Positions 8,592 to 18,238 of a stretch of 64,000 nucleotides of DNA are shown here, piece after piece. Origin of the DNA: Cyclobacteriaceae bacterium (lineage in GTDB: Bacteria > Bacteroidota > Bacteroidia > Cytophagales > Cyclobacteriaceae); NCBI GenBank assembly GCA_019694875.1, contig JAIBBC010000003.1:434001-498000 (forward strand), written 5' to 3'. The translations under genes were made by a program, and so were the position numbers. The notes below the pieces were generated by a model. That model had not been told where the DNA came from. It saw nothing but the letters and a program-made list of their open reading frames with translations, and ran no database searches. Positions within the stretch are counted from its first letter, which is position 1. The number at the start of each line of letters is the position of its first letter.

Positions 8592-10451
8592 ATGCCCTCA
8601 AAACTCATTTCGCGATCGGTGCTTCTGCTGATCCTCTCCGTTACCACTTCGTTCGCCCAAAAGCAACAAATTGATATTCAGCGTGTAGACCCGGCTTTTT
8701 GGTGGGCGGGAATGAAGAATCCTGAACTCCAGGTACTGGTGTACGGCAAGGAGATTTCTGCTGCTACTGTTACCTTGAACTATCCGGGTGTGGAAATTAT
8801 TCGCATCGAGAAAACAGAAAACCCTAACTACCAATTTCTTTACCTAAACATCAAATCCGAGGCAAAGCCGGGAATGATTCCGCTGACGTTTGCCTCCGGG
8901 AAGAAGAAGCGCGTGCTGAACTACGAATTGAAGAAGCGCGAAAAGAGTGGCGCTGATTACAAAGGCTTTAATTCATCTGATGTGATCTACCTGATCATGC
9001 CCGACCGTTTTGCAAATGGCGATGAAACGAACGATTACGTAGCCGGCATGCTCGAGAAGCCTAACCGGGCCGAGCTTTTTGGCCGGCACGGTGGTGACAT
9101 CAAAGGCATTGAAAGCAAGCTCGACTACCTGAAGGATTTCGGAGTAACTGCATTATGGCTGAACCCTGTACTCGAAAACAACCAGTCGCACTCGACCTAT
9201 CACGGTTATGCCATCAGCGACTTTTACAAAGTTGACCCGCGCTTCGGTACCAACGAGGATTTCCGGATGCTTACCAAACGAACCCACGATAAGAGCATGA
9301 AGATGATCATGGACATGGTGTTCAATCATGCCGGAAGTGAAACCTGGTTTGTAAAAGATCCGCCACAAAAAGACTGGGTTCATCAGTTCCCGGAATACAC
9401 GAATTCCAATTATCGTTTGTCGATCAGTGCAGATCCATACGCTTCGAAAGTTGATACCGACAAAATGCAACAGGGCTGGTTCGACCGTCACATGCCCGAT
9501 CTGAACCAGCACAACAAGTTGCTCGCGACCTACCTGATTCAAAACAGTATCTGGTGGATTGAATATGCACAGCTTGATGGCATTCGCATGGATACCCACC
9601 CTTATCCATATAAAGATTTCATGTCAACGTGGTGCAAGACGGTGCTGGATGAATATCCGAATTTCAACATTGTGGGCGAAGTATGGGAAGAACGGGTAGT
9701 ACTTACCTCCTACTTCCAGCGCAATTCAACAAACAGCGATGGTTACCAGGGCAACCTGCCGAGCATTACCGATTTTCCGCTGAAGTCGGCACTCAATACT
9801 GCGTTCAACGAACGCGATGGCTGGGAAGAAGGCCTGTTACGAATCTACTACGTGCTGATCCAGGACTTCGCCTATACCGAACCTAACAACAATGTAATCT
9901 TCCTCGACAATCACGACATTACACGGTTCGCGACATCGGTTGGCGGAGACATCAACAAGCAGAAGATGGGTTTTGCGGCTTTGCTTACGCTGCGCGGAAT
10001 CCCACAGATGTTTTATGGCGGTGAGATCGGTATGCCGGGCGATGGTGGTAATCACGGCAAGCTGCGGGCGGATATGCCGGGCGGCTGGAGGGGCGACAGT
10101 CGCAGCGTTTTCACGGAAGCCGGGCGTACAGCCAGTGAGAACGAGCTCTTTCAGTACATCAGCACGATCCTTAACTGGCGGAAATCGAAACCGGTTATTC
10201 ACAACGGCAGGCTCATGCACTTCATTCCTGAGAACGGCATCTATGTTTACTTCCGGTACAGCGATACTGAGAGCGTGATGGTGATTCTGAACAACAATGC
10301 GGAAGAGAAGACACTGACCACTCAACGCTTCAACGAACGATTGCAGGGATTTAACTCGGCCGAAAATATTGTAACCAAACAAACCGTTAGTAACTTGCAG
10401 AGTATTGTATTGCCAGCGAAGTCGGCAACGATACTGGAGTTAAAAAAGTAA
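8592..10451 (+). CDS. Secreted GH13 cyclomaltodextrinase/neopullulanase-like amylase (SusA-like)
   Basis: 619 aa with a Sec signal peptide ending SFAQ. Residues about 25-120 match the Cyc-maltodext_N beta domain, followed by the GH13 barrel with catalytic Asp334 (GIRMDTH), Glu363 (GEVWEE) and Asp442 (LDNHDITR), and a C-terminal beta domain. It hydrolyses alpha-glucans or cyclodextrins in the periplasm or at the surface, like SusA. There is no SusC/SusD pair nearby. The FAH-family gene starts 2 bp after its stop, so these genes look co-transcribed. Confidence 0.93.
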   Translation: MPSKLISRSVLLLILSVTTSFAQKQQIDIQRVDPAFWWAGMKNPELQVLVYGKEISAATVTLNYPGVEIIRIEKTENPNYQFLYLNIKSEAKPGMIPLTFASGKKKRVLNYELKKREKSGADYKGFNSSDVIYLIMPDRFANGDETNDYVAGMLEKPNRAELFGRHGGDIKGIESKLDYLKDFGVTALWLNPVLENNQSHSTYHGYAISDFYKVDPRFGTNEDFRMLTKRTHDKSMKMIMDMVFNHAGSETWFVKDPPQKDWVHQFPEYTNSNYRLSISADPYASKVDTDKMQQGWFDRHMPDLNQHNKLLATYLIQNSIWWIEYAQLDGIRMDTHPYPYKDFMSTWCKTVLDEYPNFNIVGEVWEERVVLTSYFQRNSTNSDGYQGNLPSITDFPLKSALNTAFNERDGWEEGLLRIYYVLIQDFAYTEPNNNVIFLDNHDITRFATSVGGDINKQKMGFAALLTLRGIPQMFYGGEIGMPGDGGNHGKLRADMPGGWRGDSRSVFTEAGRTASENELFQYISTILNWRKSKPVIHNGRLMHFIPENGIYVYFRYSDTESVMVILNNNAEEKTLTTQRFNERLQGFNSAENIVTKQTVSNLQSIVLPAKSATILELKK

Positions 10452-10453
10452 GC

Positions 10454-11068
10454 ATGAAGATTTTCGCGATCGGCAGAAACTATGCAGAGCATATCCAGGA
10501 ACTGAACAACGAACGCCCCGATGAGCCGGTGGTGTTCACCAAGCCTGATACGGCTGTTCTGCGGAACAACGCACCGTTCTACCTGCCCGGGTTTTCAAAA
10601 GACATTCATCACGAGGTGGAACTTGTGTTGCGGGTTTGCAAAGAGGGAAAGAACATTGAGGAGAAATTTGCGCATAAGTACTTCGATGCCATCGGTTTAG
10701 GCATTGATTTTACCGCACGCGATTTGCAGCAGAAAGCCAAGGAGAAGGGCCTGCCGTGGGACATCGCCAAGGGTTTCAACGGATCGGCACCGTTGTCGGA
10801 CAAGTTTATTCCGGTGAGTGAGTTCAAAAATTTGAAAGATATCAACTTCAGCCTGCAGATTGATGGCGAGCTGAAGCAGAAAGGAAATACAAGCCTGATG
10901 TTGTTCAGCTTTGATTACATCATTGCTTACCTGTCGAAATTTTTTACGTTGCGCACCGGTGATCTCATCTTTACCGGCACGCCAAAGGGAGTTAGCGCTG
11001 TGAAGGTTGGAAACGTTTTATCGGGGTATATCGAGAATGAAAAGTTGCTGGAATTTGAAGTTAAGTAA
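10454..11068 (+). CDS. Fumarylacetoacetate hydrolase-family protein
   Basis: 204 aa. The N-terminus FAIGRNYAEHIQEL and the ordered motifs HHEVELVLRV, GIDFTARDLQ and FTGTPKGV are those of the FAHD1/YcgM branch (acylpyruvases and oxaloacetate decarboxylases). The E-x-E metal ligands are in EVELV. It is cytoplasmic and acts on a C-C bond of a diketo acid; the exact substrate is unknown. Its 3' end overlaps the start of the M23 gene by 32 bp, implying translational coupling. Confidence 0.88.
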   Translation: MKIFAIGRNYAEHIQELNNERPDEPVVFTKPDTAVLRNNAPFYLPGFSKDIHHEVELVLRVCKEGKNIEEKFAHKYFDAIGLGIDFTARDLQQKAKEKGLPWDIAKGFNGSAPLSDKFIPVSEFKNLKDINFSLQIDGELKQKGNTSLMLFSFDYIIAYLSKFFTLRTGDLIFTGTPKGVSAVKVGNVLSGYIENEKLLEFEVK

Positions 11069-12974
11069 GTTAGCCGCATGTGTATCAATCCTGATCGCGC
11101 ACACCGCGTCAGGGCAGTTTAGTGAAACGGACTCGGCAACATCCGCAACGCCACGCGAACAGGAACGCTACATCTTCCCTATCCGTCCGGGATCAACAGG
11201 CTCACTCGCGGGCACGATGGGCGAACTACGAAGCACACACTTTCACTCCGGTATAGACATCCGTACCAACAATGAGATTGGCTGGCCTGTGCTGGCAGCA
11301 AAAAGCGGTTACATTTCACGCGCAGGGGTAAGCCCGGTGGGTTATGGGAACGTGCTCTACATCACACATCCGGATGGTAATACAACAGTGTACGGCCACC
11401 TCGACAAATTCAAGGGCGCTGTTGGCGACTATGTTTTGAAAGAACGCTATCGCAGGAAGCAATCATCGATTGATCTCGAATTCTCTCCCAACATTTTCCC
11501 CGTAAAGCAGGGCGACACGATTGCCTATGCCGGTAATACCGGGTCGTCAGGCGGGCCACACCTACACTTCAATATTCAGCGTGAGGATATGGCGCTTGAT
11601 CCGCTGAATTTCAATTTCAATGAAATCCGTGATGCAGCACCTCCGGTAGTACAAAAGATCGCTTTAAAAACGCTCGACATCAACTCACGCGTCAACGACC
11701 GGTTCGGGCGGTTTGAATTTTATGCATCGCGTATCGGCAGCAATTATTCCCTTAACACGCCTATCCTCGCTTCGGGCACGATTGGCATTGAAGTGCTCGG
11801 CTTCGATCGCGTTGACAATGCACGCTATCGTTGCGGCATTAATTACATCGAGGTTTATCTGGACAGTGTTCGCATCTTCAGTCAGAAAATCGAAGAGCTT
11901 GATCTCAACGACCCCCGCGGCATTTACGGTCTGATCGATTATAAAGCGCACCGCAGTTATGGCAACCGGTTCTACAAGCTTTACATCGATGACGGAAACA
12001 GGTTAGGATTTTACTCTACCTCTCCGGGTAACGGCCAGATTCGTGTGGATTCGACCAAAACATCGAACATCCGGATTGTCTTGAAAGATATTTACGGTAA
12101 CACCAGCCAGGTGAATTTAAAGTTAAAACCCGTTCCGGTTGTGAAGGAAGTCAGGCTGCTTGAGCCTGCAACGGTTCCCGCTGCGTACGACATCCAGGAA
12201 AATACATTAAGCATCACTACCAAAACCTGCCCTGACATACCCGCCAGAGCATATGTTAATGGTGCTGAAACCCTTGTTAAACCCGACTACTTCAGCGCAG
12301 GCAAATCGGTATACCTGTTCGATTTGCGGAAACAAATTCCTGACTCGGTAAAGGTTTGCGATCAAACATTGATTCCAAACATTAAAGCAACCGTGCCCGC
12401 GGGTGTTGACTTTAAATACTACAGCGAACGAATCGATGTCCAGTTGCCAAAAGCTTCTCTGTTTGATACGTTGTATCTGAATGCCAGTTATACGATCCGG
12501 CCCGACAGCTCGGAGGTTTTTACCGTAGGCAATCCGTTTGTTCCACTGAACCGGCCCGTAACGGTTTCGCTGAAGCCGCTTACAAAGTTCTCAACCGATA
12601 GAAAGACAGGTGTTTACCGGATGATTGGAAAAGGTTACGGCTACGAAGGCGGCAAGTGGCTTAACGGCAGCATCAGTTTTACCACGCGCGAGTTCGGGAA
12701 TTTTGTGATTTTGGAAGATAACATCCCTCCCACCATCCAGACGATTTACATCAATAACCAGGCTGCGCGTTTCAAGATAAAAGATGCGTTGTCGGGTATC
12801 AACTCGTTCGAAGCAACCTTGAACGGTAAATGGTTGCTGATGACTTACGATGCGAAATCAAACACCATCATGTCGGAAAAGCTAAACAAGCATGAATTAC
12901 TGAAAGGTGATTTTGTGTTGACCGTTACCGACAATGCCGGCAACAAGAAAATTCTTAAACACCGCATACCATGA
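11037..12974 (+). CDS. Secreted M23-family metallopeptidase
   Basis: About 645 aa from the start at 11037 (MKSCWNLKLSK), which opens a signal peptide ending TASGQ; an upstream in-frame ATG at 11007 lies deeper inside the FAH gene and gives no signal. The LytM/M23 domain is N-terminal: HFHSGIDIR carries the first His and Asp and GPHLHFN the HxH. The remaining roughly 430 residues are beta-rich and unassigned, typical of long Bacteroidota M23 proteins. It likely cuts peptidoglycan cross-bridges, or is a regulator of such enzymes. Stop and next start overlap (ATGA). Confidence 0.88.
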   Translation: MKSCWNLKLSKLAACVSILIAHTASGQFSETDSATSATPREQERYIFPIRPGSTGSLAGTMGELRSTHFHSGIDIRTNNEIGWPVLAAKSGYISRAGVSPVGYGNVLYITHPDGNTTVYGHLDKFKGAVGDYVLKERYRRKQSSIDLEFSPNIFPVKQGDTIAYAGNTGSSGGPHLHFNIQREDMALDPLNFNFNEIRDAAPPVVQKIALKTLDINSRVNDRFGRFEFYASRIGSNYSLNTPILASGTIGIEVLGFDRVDNARYRCGINYIEVYLDSVRIFSQKIEELDLNDPRGIYGLIDYKAHRSYGNRFYKLYIDDGNRLGFYSTSPGNGQIRVDSTKTSNIRIVLKDIYGNTSQVNLKLKPVPVVKEVRLLEPATVPAAYDIQENTLSITTKTCPDIPARAYVNGAETLVKPDYFSAGKSVYLFDLRKQIPDSVKVCDQTLIPNIKATVPAGVDFKYYSERIDVQLPKASLFDTLYLNASYTIRPDSSEVFTVGNPFVPLNRPVTVSLKPLTKFSTDRKTGVYRMIGKGYGYEGGKWLNGSISFTTREFGNFVILEDNIPPTIQTIYINNQAARFKIKDALSGINSFEATLNGKWLLMTYDAKSNTIMSEKLNKHELLKGDFVLTVTDNAGNKKILKHRIP

Positions 12975-13429
12975 GTAAAATGCCTGAACCCGGTAGTAAA
13001 GCCCCCGACTTTACGGTAAACAATCAGGATGGCAAACCGGTAAAATTATCTTCGTTCAAAGGAAAAAAAGTGGTGCTCTACTTCTACCCGAATGACGAAA
13101 CCCCGGGCTGCACGGAAGAAGCCTGCAACCTCCGCGACAACTACAAAGCGCTTCAGAAACAAGGTTACGAAGTGCTCGGCATTAGCACGAACACGGAAGC
13201 GCAGCATCAGAAGTTTATCAAAAAAGAAAAACTCCCCTTCCCGCTGCTGGCCGATGTTGATAAGGCGGTACACAAGAAGTATGGCACGTGGGGTGAAAAG
13301 TCAATGTTTGGCAACAAGTTTATGGGGACGCTTCGCACAACATTCATCATCGATGAAAAAGGTGTGATTGAAGAAGTGATCCGGAAGGTCAAGACCAAAG
13401 ATCACACGGCACAAATCCTTAAAGGCTAG
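12971..13429 (+). CDS. bcp: Thioredoxin-dependent thiol peroxidase (peroxiredoxin Q/Bcp)
   Basis: 152 aa, full family length. The peroxidatic Cys is in DETPGCTEEAC, with a second Cys five residues later as in alpha2-type PrxQ/Bcp. It reduces organic and hydrogen peroxides in the cytoplasm using thioredoxin. Its start overlaps the M23 stop by 4 bp, and it ends the amylase-FAH-M23-bcp unit. Confidence 0.94.
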   Translation: MSKMPEPGSKAPDFTVNNQDGKPVKLSSFKGKKVVLYFYPNDETPGCTEEACNLRDNYKALQKQGYEVLGISTNTEAQHQKFIKKEKLPFPLLADVDKAVHKKYGTWGEKSMFGNKFMGTLRTTFIIDEKGVIEEVIRKVKTKDHTAQILKG

Positions 13430-13431
13430 CG

Positions 13432-15825
13432 TTATTTAACGCTTATCAGGAACGTTTTAGACCCCATCAGTCCGTTTGCAGTCATGCCGTGAATAACGGC
13501 AACAAAGTTTCCGCGCTTGTCGGATGTGAAGAACCTGACTACCTGGTTTCCGGAGGCGTCTGTTTCTACGTTTGGCTCCCAATGCAGCATGTTTCTAAAA
13601 TCCGGAACCCGGCTGTTGCGGCTCTCGGTTGTTGAATAATCAGGGGAGCTGAATATCCGGGAGCGTTGCAGGGCATCGTAGTCGATTACAACCGCTGTAG
13701 GGTCGATATCGAACGCTCCCAGGTTGCCTTTGTACGTGGCTATATCCAGAATGCCGCTGTAGGCGACATCGCCCATAAAAAACTTTTGATTCACCAGCGA
13801 GATCCGTTTAACCGTGCTTGCATCCGTGCTCAACAGCATGTCGGTATTCAACACGGGCAGGCCGTCAAGAAGAATCAGCGGTTCCTTTGTAAAGAACAAT
13901 TGCTTCGCGTTATCCACCACAAATACCTGTGCCTTTTTACCGGCCGGGCGTCTCACAATCACGCTTGGCACATACTCGCGGAACACATCTTCCAGTGTGG
14001 GGAACCTTACATAGTCATCAAGGTTATACGAAATCGTCGGACGGCCATAAAAACGGGAAGTATCCGGAGCAATGCGAACAAACGCATCGGCAGGATAAAA
14101 CGCCTTTTGCACCTGTGTATGCACGTTACTCATCGTTAACGTTTGTTCAACCGTTTTGGGAGGCGTAAAATCATGTACTAACACACCGTCACGTCTCGTA
14201 TCGAATGCATCCTTCAATTGGATGCTGGCCCCTCCCGCCTGGAAGATTAATGGCTTTTGTCCGTAAAGCTGATTTACCAGGATTTCAAAATTGCCCTGAT
14301 GGTCAGTTCTTACACCGCGGAACTTTGGATTCTTTCCGGCTACCGATAAAAACACACGTGCTGTATCGACCATCCGGCCGCCTGCTTCGTCACGTGCAAC
14401 ACCGGCAATGATATGACCACCGTAATCAGGAGCAAACTTCAGCGGTGGTTGAGTTTTATTGATTACATTTTTCCAGTCGAACTTCCGCCAGCCATTGGTT
14501 AGCATCAAATTGTCAATCGCATTTCCGTTGATTGAATCCTTTTGAGAGAAGTAATAATCAGGCTCTTCAATTCTGCCGCCAAGATCCGAAACCAGATACA
14601 TATAACTGGCTATGCTCATGGGATACGGAACCTGTTGCAACGAATCGATCGCATAAATTGAAAACGACAAGGTAGCCGGAACGGGTAATGCTTTACTGTC
14701 GCGTGTAGCGATACTCACCTTCACCTCATCGCGCGTAGAGAACTGATATGTTTGCGGACGGCTGTCGATAACGAGCTGATTAACAGGCGCTTTAAACACG
14801 AGTCGTTCGCAAAGCGGATTTTTCATCCGGTCAAAGATTGTGATTTGGGAGACACCATCCCCCAGCTTGCTCTTATCGATTGTAAACGTGGCTTTGTTGT
14901 CCTTGAAGAACGCTACCAATACCGACTTAATCTGCTGCCGCGTATGAGCAAGTAACAGCACATAGTCTGACTCCATGGGCGCATTATTGCGGGTTACAGT
15001 AATGGATAATTTTTCATTTCCTTTTACATCCATTACATAACCACCCGTTGCAACTTCCGGCAGCGGAAAGGTTGCTGACTTGCCTTCATAAGTAATGATC
15101 GCTTTGTATTGTATTCCTTTTTGCGGAGTCAGTGTGAACTGACCCAGGCCGAAAGCTGAAGGCTCGAAGTTTGTAATCGGTGTGTTATTCTGATCAACAA
15201 CAACGCCCGTTGCTTTCAGTCCTTTCCCATAGTTGTTCGCAATTCTAAACGCCACAACACTTGTCAATCCCTCCACCAGATGGCCACCTTCGGGATAGAA
15301 GCTCGCCTGAACGACTTCCGCCTGCTCAGCAGGTTTCTCGGTCTGAACGTTTTGTGCGTTAATGATGGTGATGTTCTTATCGAAAAAATACTGTGGGTCC
15401 AGGTTCATCATCCATCGGGTGTAAGCACGAAGGCGATACGTACCCGTAGGCAAACCGGTAAGTTCTGCCGAACCCGATCCCCTTCCGTTTTCGAGTTCAA
15501 TTTTGGTTTGAAGAACAGCTTCCTGAGTAGAAACATTCAGTAACTCGATGTAGGCTACGCTGCTAAGACGAAGTGGCATGTGCTGCATCTCGTCAACGTT
15601 GTAAACCTTCATCCAAATAATCTCATTGGATAAATACGTTTCCTTGTCGGTGTGTACAAATATCTTTTCGTGCAGGTTGTCGCGGCTGAAGATGTTGAAT
15701 TTGGTGACTACATCAGCAATCTCCTGATTTTGACCAGTTGCAACTTGTGCTAAAGCCAGAACGGCCAGCAATCCACAAAAACGAACGAACGAAAAAAACA
15801 CAGTACAACAGCGCATTACAATCAC
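13432..15825 (-). CDS. Large secreted protein with MG2-like beta domains (TonB-receptor-plug/carboxypeptidase-regulatory type)
   Basis: 797 aa with a signal peptide ending ATGQ. The N-terminal region (EKIFVHTDKETYLSNEIIW) is the MG2 alpha-2-macroglobulin-like start seen in a Bacteroidota-specific family. Further on are a carboxypeptidase-regulatory-like segment (GVARDEAGGRMVDTARVFL) and a plug-like segment (PLILLDGLPVL). No barrel follows, so it is not itself a TonB receptor. The function is unknown; it is probably a cell-surface or periplasmic scaffold. The start overlaps the stop of the upstream 264-aa gene by 4 bp, so the two are coupled. Confidence 0.78.
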   Translation of the reverse strand: MIVMRCCTVFFSFVRFCGLLAVLALAQVATGQNQEIADVVTKFNIFSRDNLHEKIFVHTDKETYLSNEIIWMKVYNVDEMQHMPLRLSSVAYIELLNVSTQEAVLQTKIELENGRGSGSAELTGLPTGTYRLRAYTRWMMNLDPQYFFDKNITIINAQNVQTEKPAEQAEVVQASFYPEGGHLVEGLTSVVAFRIANNYGKGLKATGVVVDQNNTPITNFEPSAFGLGQFTLTPQKGIQYKAIITYEGKSATFPLPEVATGGYVMDVKGNEKLSITVTRNNAPMESDYVLLLAHTRQQIKSVLVAFFKDNKATFTIDKSKLGDGVSQITIFDRMKNPLCERLVFKAPVNQLVIDSRPQTYQFSTRDEVKVSIATRDSKALPVPATLSFSIYAIDSLQQVPYPMSIASYMYLVSDLGGRIEEPDYYFSQKDSINGNAIDNLMLTNGWRKFDWKNVINKTQPPLKFAPDYGGHIIAGVARDEAGGRMVDTARVFLSVAGKNPKFRGVRTDHQGNFEILVNQLYGQKPLIFQAGGASIQLKDAFDTRRDGVLVHDFTPPKTVEQTLTMSNVHTQVQKAFYPADAFVRIAPDTSRFYGRPTISYNLDDYVRFPTLEDVFREYVPSVIVRRPAGKKAQVFVVDNAKQLFFTKEPLILLDGLPVLNTDMLLSTDASTVKRISLVNQKFFMGDVAYSGILDIATYKGNLGAFDIDPTAVVIDYDALQRSRIFSSPDYSTTESRNSRVPDFRNMLHWEPNVETDASGNQVVRFFTSDKRGNFVAVIHGMTANGLMGSKTFLISVK

Positions 15826-16601
15826 TTATTTTTTAATGAAGCGTAATATTCCACAACCTTAACCAGGCTTTGCTCTCTCTTCTTAGGTGAGAATTTCAGA
15901 CGGTTCTGCCGGATGTATGCCCGAACTGCATCTTCCTGATCTGTAAAAATGTTCAGTACGGCAGACTTCACACCGATGGTTTTCATGCTGACGAGGCTGA
16001 CGGGATAAGCCTGCTCGTTACGGATAATGTAGTAGTCTGAGATGGTATGCCACAACTCGGTTATCTTCTTATATCTTTTAACCACAAGGCTTGCGCTGTC
16101 GGTCCAAACCAGAACATCATAGAAGTCGGGCTTCAAACCGTTAGTGTTCAATGCCCGGAACGAGTGCCCTGCGTACGTAAATTTTTGCACTTTGCCTTCC
16201 GGCAGAACGATACCGTTTCTTTTCGGACTTAACACAACCACTTCGCTCCGGCAGATGTCGAACGCCAGGTTGATGGAATGATAAACAGAGTGATCGAACT
16301 CGATCATCTCCGAACGAAATTCATCTGAAATAAAGAATGGATGCTCGCCCGCGCGTGTCCCGGCTGTGGTAGCTGACGTTACCGCATACTGCCCGGTTTT
16401 CTTAATGAAATATGGATAGTATTCCCGGCCGGTATAAACTGCCAGCTGGCTTCGATTGAGATTTGAGATTGCGCTATCGAACGCTATTTGATAAACGGAT
16501 GATCCGGCTGCAGAAGTTTCAGATTGCGCATACAGAAATAAAGGGGTAAATGCGACAACAAGTAAGCAAAGAATCCTGCCTGCACTCATATCAGTTCTCA
16601 T
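15822..16601 (-). CDS. Secreted protein of unknown function, coupled to the MG2-like gene
   Basis: About 259 aa from the ATG at 16601 (MRTDMSAG); the frame is open to 16616. A signal peptide ends LFLYAQ. The mature part is soluble with mixed helix and strand content; no family was recognised. It is translated first and overlaps the MG2-like gene by 4 bp, so the two probably work together at the envelope. The start among three nearby ATGs is uncertain. Confidence 0.65.
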   Translation of the reverse strand: MRTDMSAGRILCLLVVAFTPLFLYAQSETSAAGSSVYQIAFDSAISNLNRSQLAVYTGREYYPYFIKKTGQYAVTSATTAGTRAGEHPFFISDEFRSEMIEFDHSVYHSINLAFDICRSEVVVLSPKRNGIVLPEGKVQKFTYAGHSFRALNTNGLKPDFYDVLVWTDSASLVVKRYKKITELWHTISDYYIIRNEQAYPVSLVSMKTIGVKSAVLNIFTDQEDAVRAYIRQNRLKFSPKKREQSLVKVVEYYASLKNK

Positions 16602-16632
16602 TTTGCCAAAATACACATAAAAACTTTTTTCC

Positions 16633-18162
16633 TTACCTGATTTTTTTCGGCTTTAACTCATAAAACCAGATGTCATCATTCGGCACATCAAACACAAGTT
16701 CCTGTACATTCAAATTATTATCAAGTTTGAACTGAACCGTTCCGAACTGGAACCACGAAAGCTCATCGGAATTATCCCACTTGATCTTCCACACGTCATA
16801 ATGCCAGTGTTCAAGCGTGGCATTGAACTTCTTCGAGTGCTCGAACGACATCCGAAGCTTATCCCCTTCCTTCTTTATTTCAATATTGCCGTAAATATCA
16901 GCGTAGTACGTGCCTACATATTTATCGGTGGGCACAGAAGGTTTCGTTCCTTCCACCCTTGCCTTAATGCGATCCGATATCCGCGTATCTTCAGCCGAAA
17001 ACCGCTTAAAGTTGGCCAGGTATTCTGACGAGTAGTCGCGTTCTTTCGCTTTCAAAAAAGCATCAATGGTATAATTGACAACAGACGTCATCAATCCGCC
17101 CTTCATCCCGTTGGTAAGAACAACAATGCCCAGCTTTTCATCCGGTATCATCGCGACAATTGAAAGCATGCCGGAATACCCGCCTGTGTGGCCAACCCGC
17201 ATTTTACCCTTGTAGTCAGAGAGGTCCCAGCCCAAACCATAGGCCCGGAAGTGCGTATCAAAGTTGTCATCGGCATTGTTTACCGTAAACACGTTGTGTG
17301 GAGTCCACAGCGTATTTCGCAGTTGCGTGGTAAGCAATGTGTCTTTTCCCCAAATGCCGTTGTTGAGATTAAAAATCATCCACTTCGACATATCCTCTAC
17401 GCTCGAAACAATTCCTCCGGTGGCGGCAATCGCTTCCCAGTCTTCCCACGGAATGGCAACATGCTTCCCTTCAGTGTAGGCATGTGGCGATGCAAAATTT
17501 CCTTTCTGTCCGATGTATTTGCTTGATGTGACCGAACGGCTCATGCCGAGCGGATTGAAGATGCGCTCCTGGATGATGTTGCCCCATGGTTTTCCCGCCA
17601 CGGTTCTCATCACCTCACCGGCCGTGATGTACATCACATTCGAATAACCATAGCCCGCCCGGAAATTATACGACTGCGGAAGATACTTCGCTCTTCGGAT
17701 AATTTGCTCTGCGCTCAGGTTGTCCGACAAATACCAAATGGCATCCCCGCTGAATGTTTCAAACCCCACGCGGTGGCATAAAAGATCGCGAACCGTTACA
17801 TCCTGTGATACGTACGGACTGTAAAGCTCAAAATACGGCAGGAACTTGCGCACTTTATCATCGAACGAGAGCTTTCCTTCCTTCACCATCATGGCGATGG
17901 CTGCCGTTGTAAACGCTTTGGAGTTAGACGCGATGGCGTACAGCGTATTGCCATCCGGTTTTTCGGATTTGCCAACTTCCTTCACTCCGTAGCCCTGACT
18001 GAAAATTACCTTTCCGTCTTTAACTATTGCTACGCTCATGCCGGGTACTTCCCACGCTGCCAGTGCTTTAGCATAATACGCATCGAGCTTTTTAAGATCG
18101 GGCTGTGCTATCAGCTGAAAAGTCAGCGCGATAGCAATAATGAGGAAGAGTGTTTTTCTCAT
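16633..18162 (-). CDS. Serine hydrolase, beta-lactamase/class C PBP family with DUF3471-like C-terminus
   Basis: About 509 aa from the start at 18162 (MRKTLFL), which begins a signal peptide ending LIAQ; an upstream in-frame ATG at 18261 would overlap the divergent transketolase gene. Motifs: catalytic Ser/Lys in ASNSKAFT, Tyr in GYGYSNV, and HTGGYSG as the third motif. The last roughly 100 residues (KYVGTYYADIYGN...) match a DUF3471-like lipocalin domain. It probably acts on D-Ala peptides or esters in the periplasm; true beta-lactamase activity is not implied. Confidence 0.88.
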   Translation of the reverse strand: MRKTLFLIIAIALTFQLIAQPDLKKLDAYYAKALAAWEVPGMSVAIVKDGKVIFSQGYGVKEVGKSEKPDGNTLYAIASNSKAFTTAAIAMMVKEGKLSFDDKVRKFLPYFELYSPYVSQDVTVRDLLCHRVGFETFSGDAIWYLSDNLSAEQIIRRAKYLPQSYNFRAGYGYSNVMYITAGEVMRTVAGKPWGNIIQERIFNPLGMSRSVTSSKYIGQKGNFASPHAYTEGKHVAIPWEDWEAIAATGGIVSSVEDMSKWMIFNLNNGIWGKDTLLTTQLRNTLWTPHNVFTVNNADDNFDTHFRAYGLGWDLSDYKGKMRVGHTGGYSGMLSIVAMIPDEKLGIVVLTNGMKGGLMTSVVNYTIDAFLKAKERDYSSEYLANFKRFSAEDTRISDRIKARVEGTKPSVPTDKYVGTYYADIYGNIEIKKEGDKLRMSFEHSKKFNATLEHWHYDVWKIKWDNSDELSWFQFGTVQFKLDNNLNVQELVFDVPNDDIWFYELKPKKIR

Positions 18163-18238
18163 GTAGGTTTTGATTAGAAATGAAAAGTAACAGTTTTTCT
18201 TTCTTTGGAAAAGACAGATATTCGCCAAAATTTTTTGC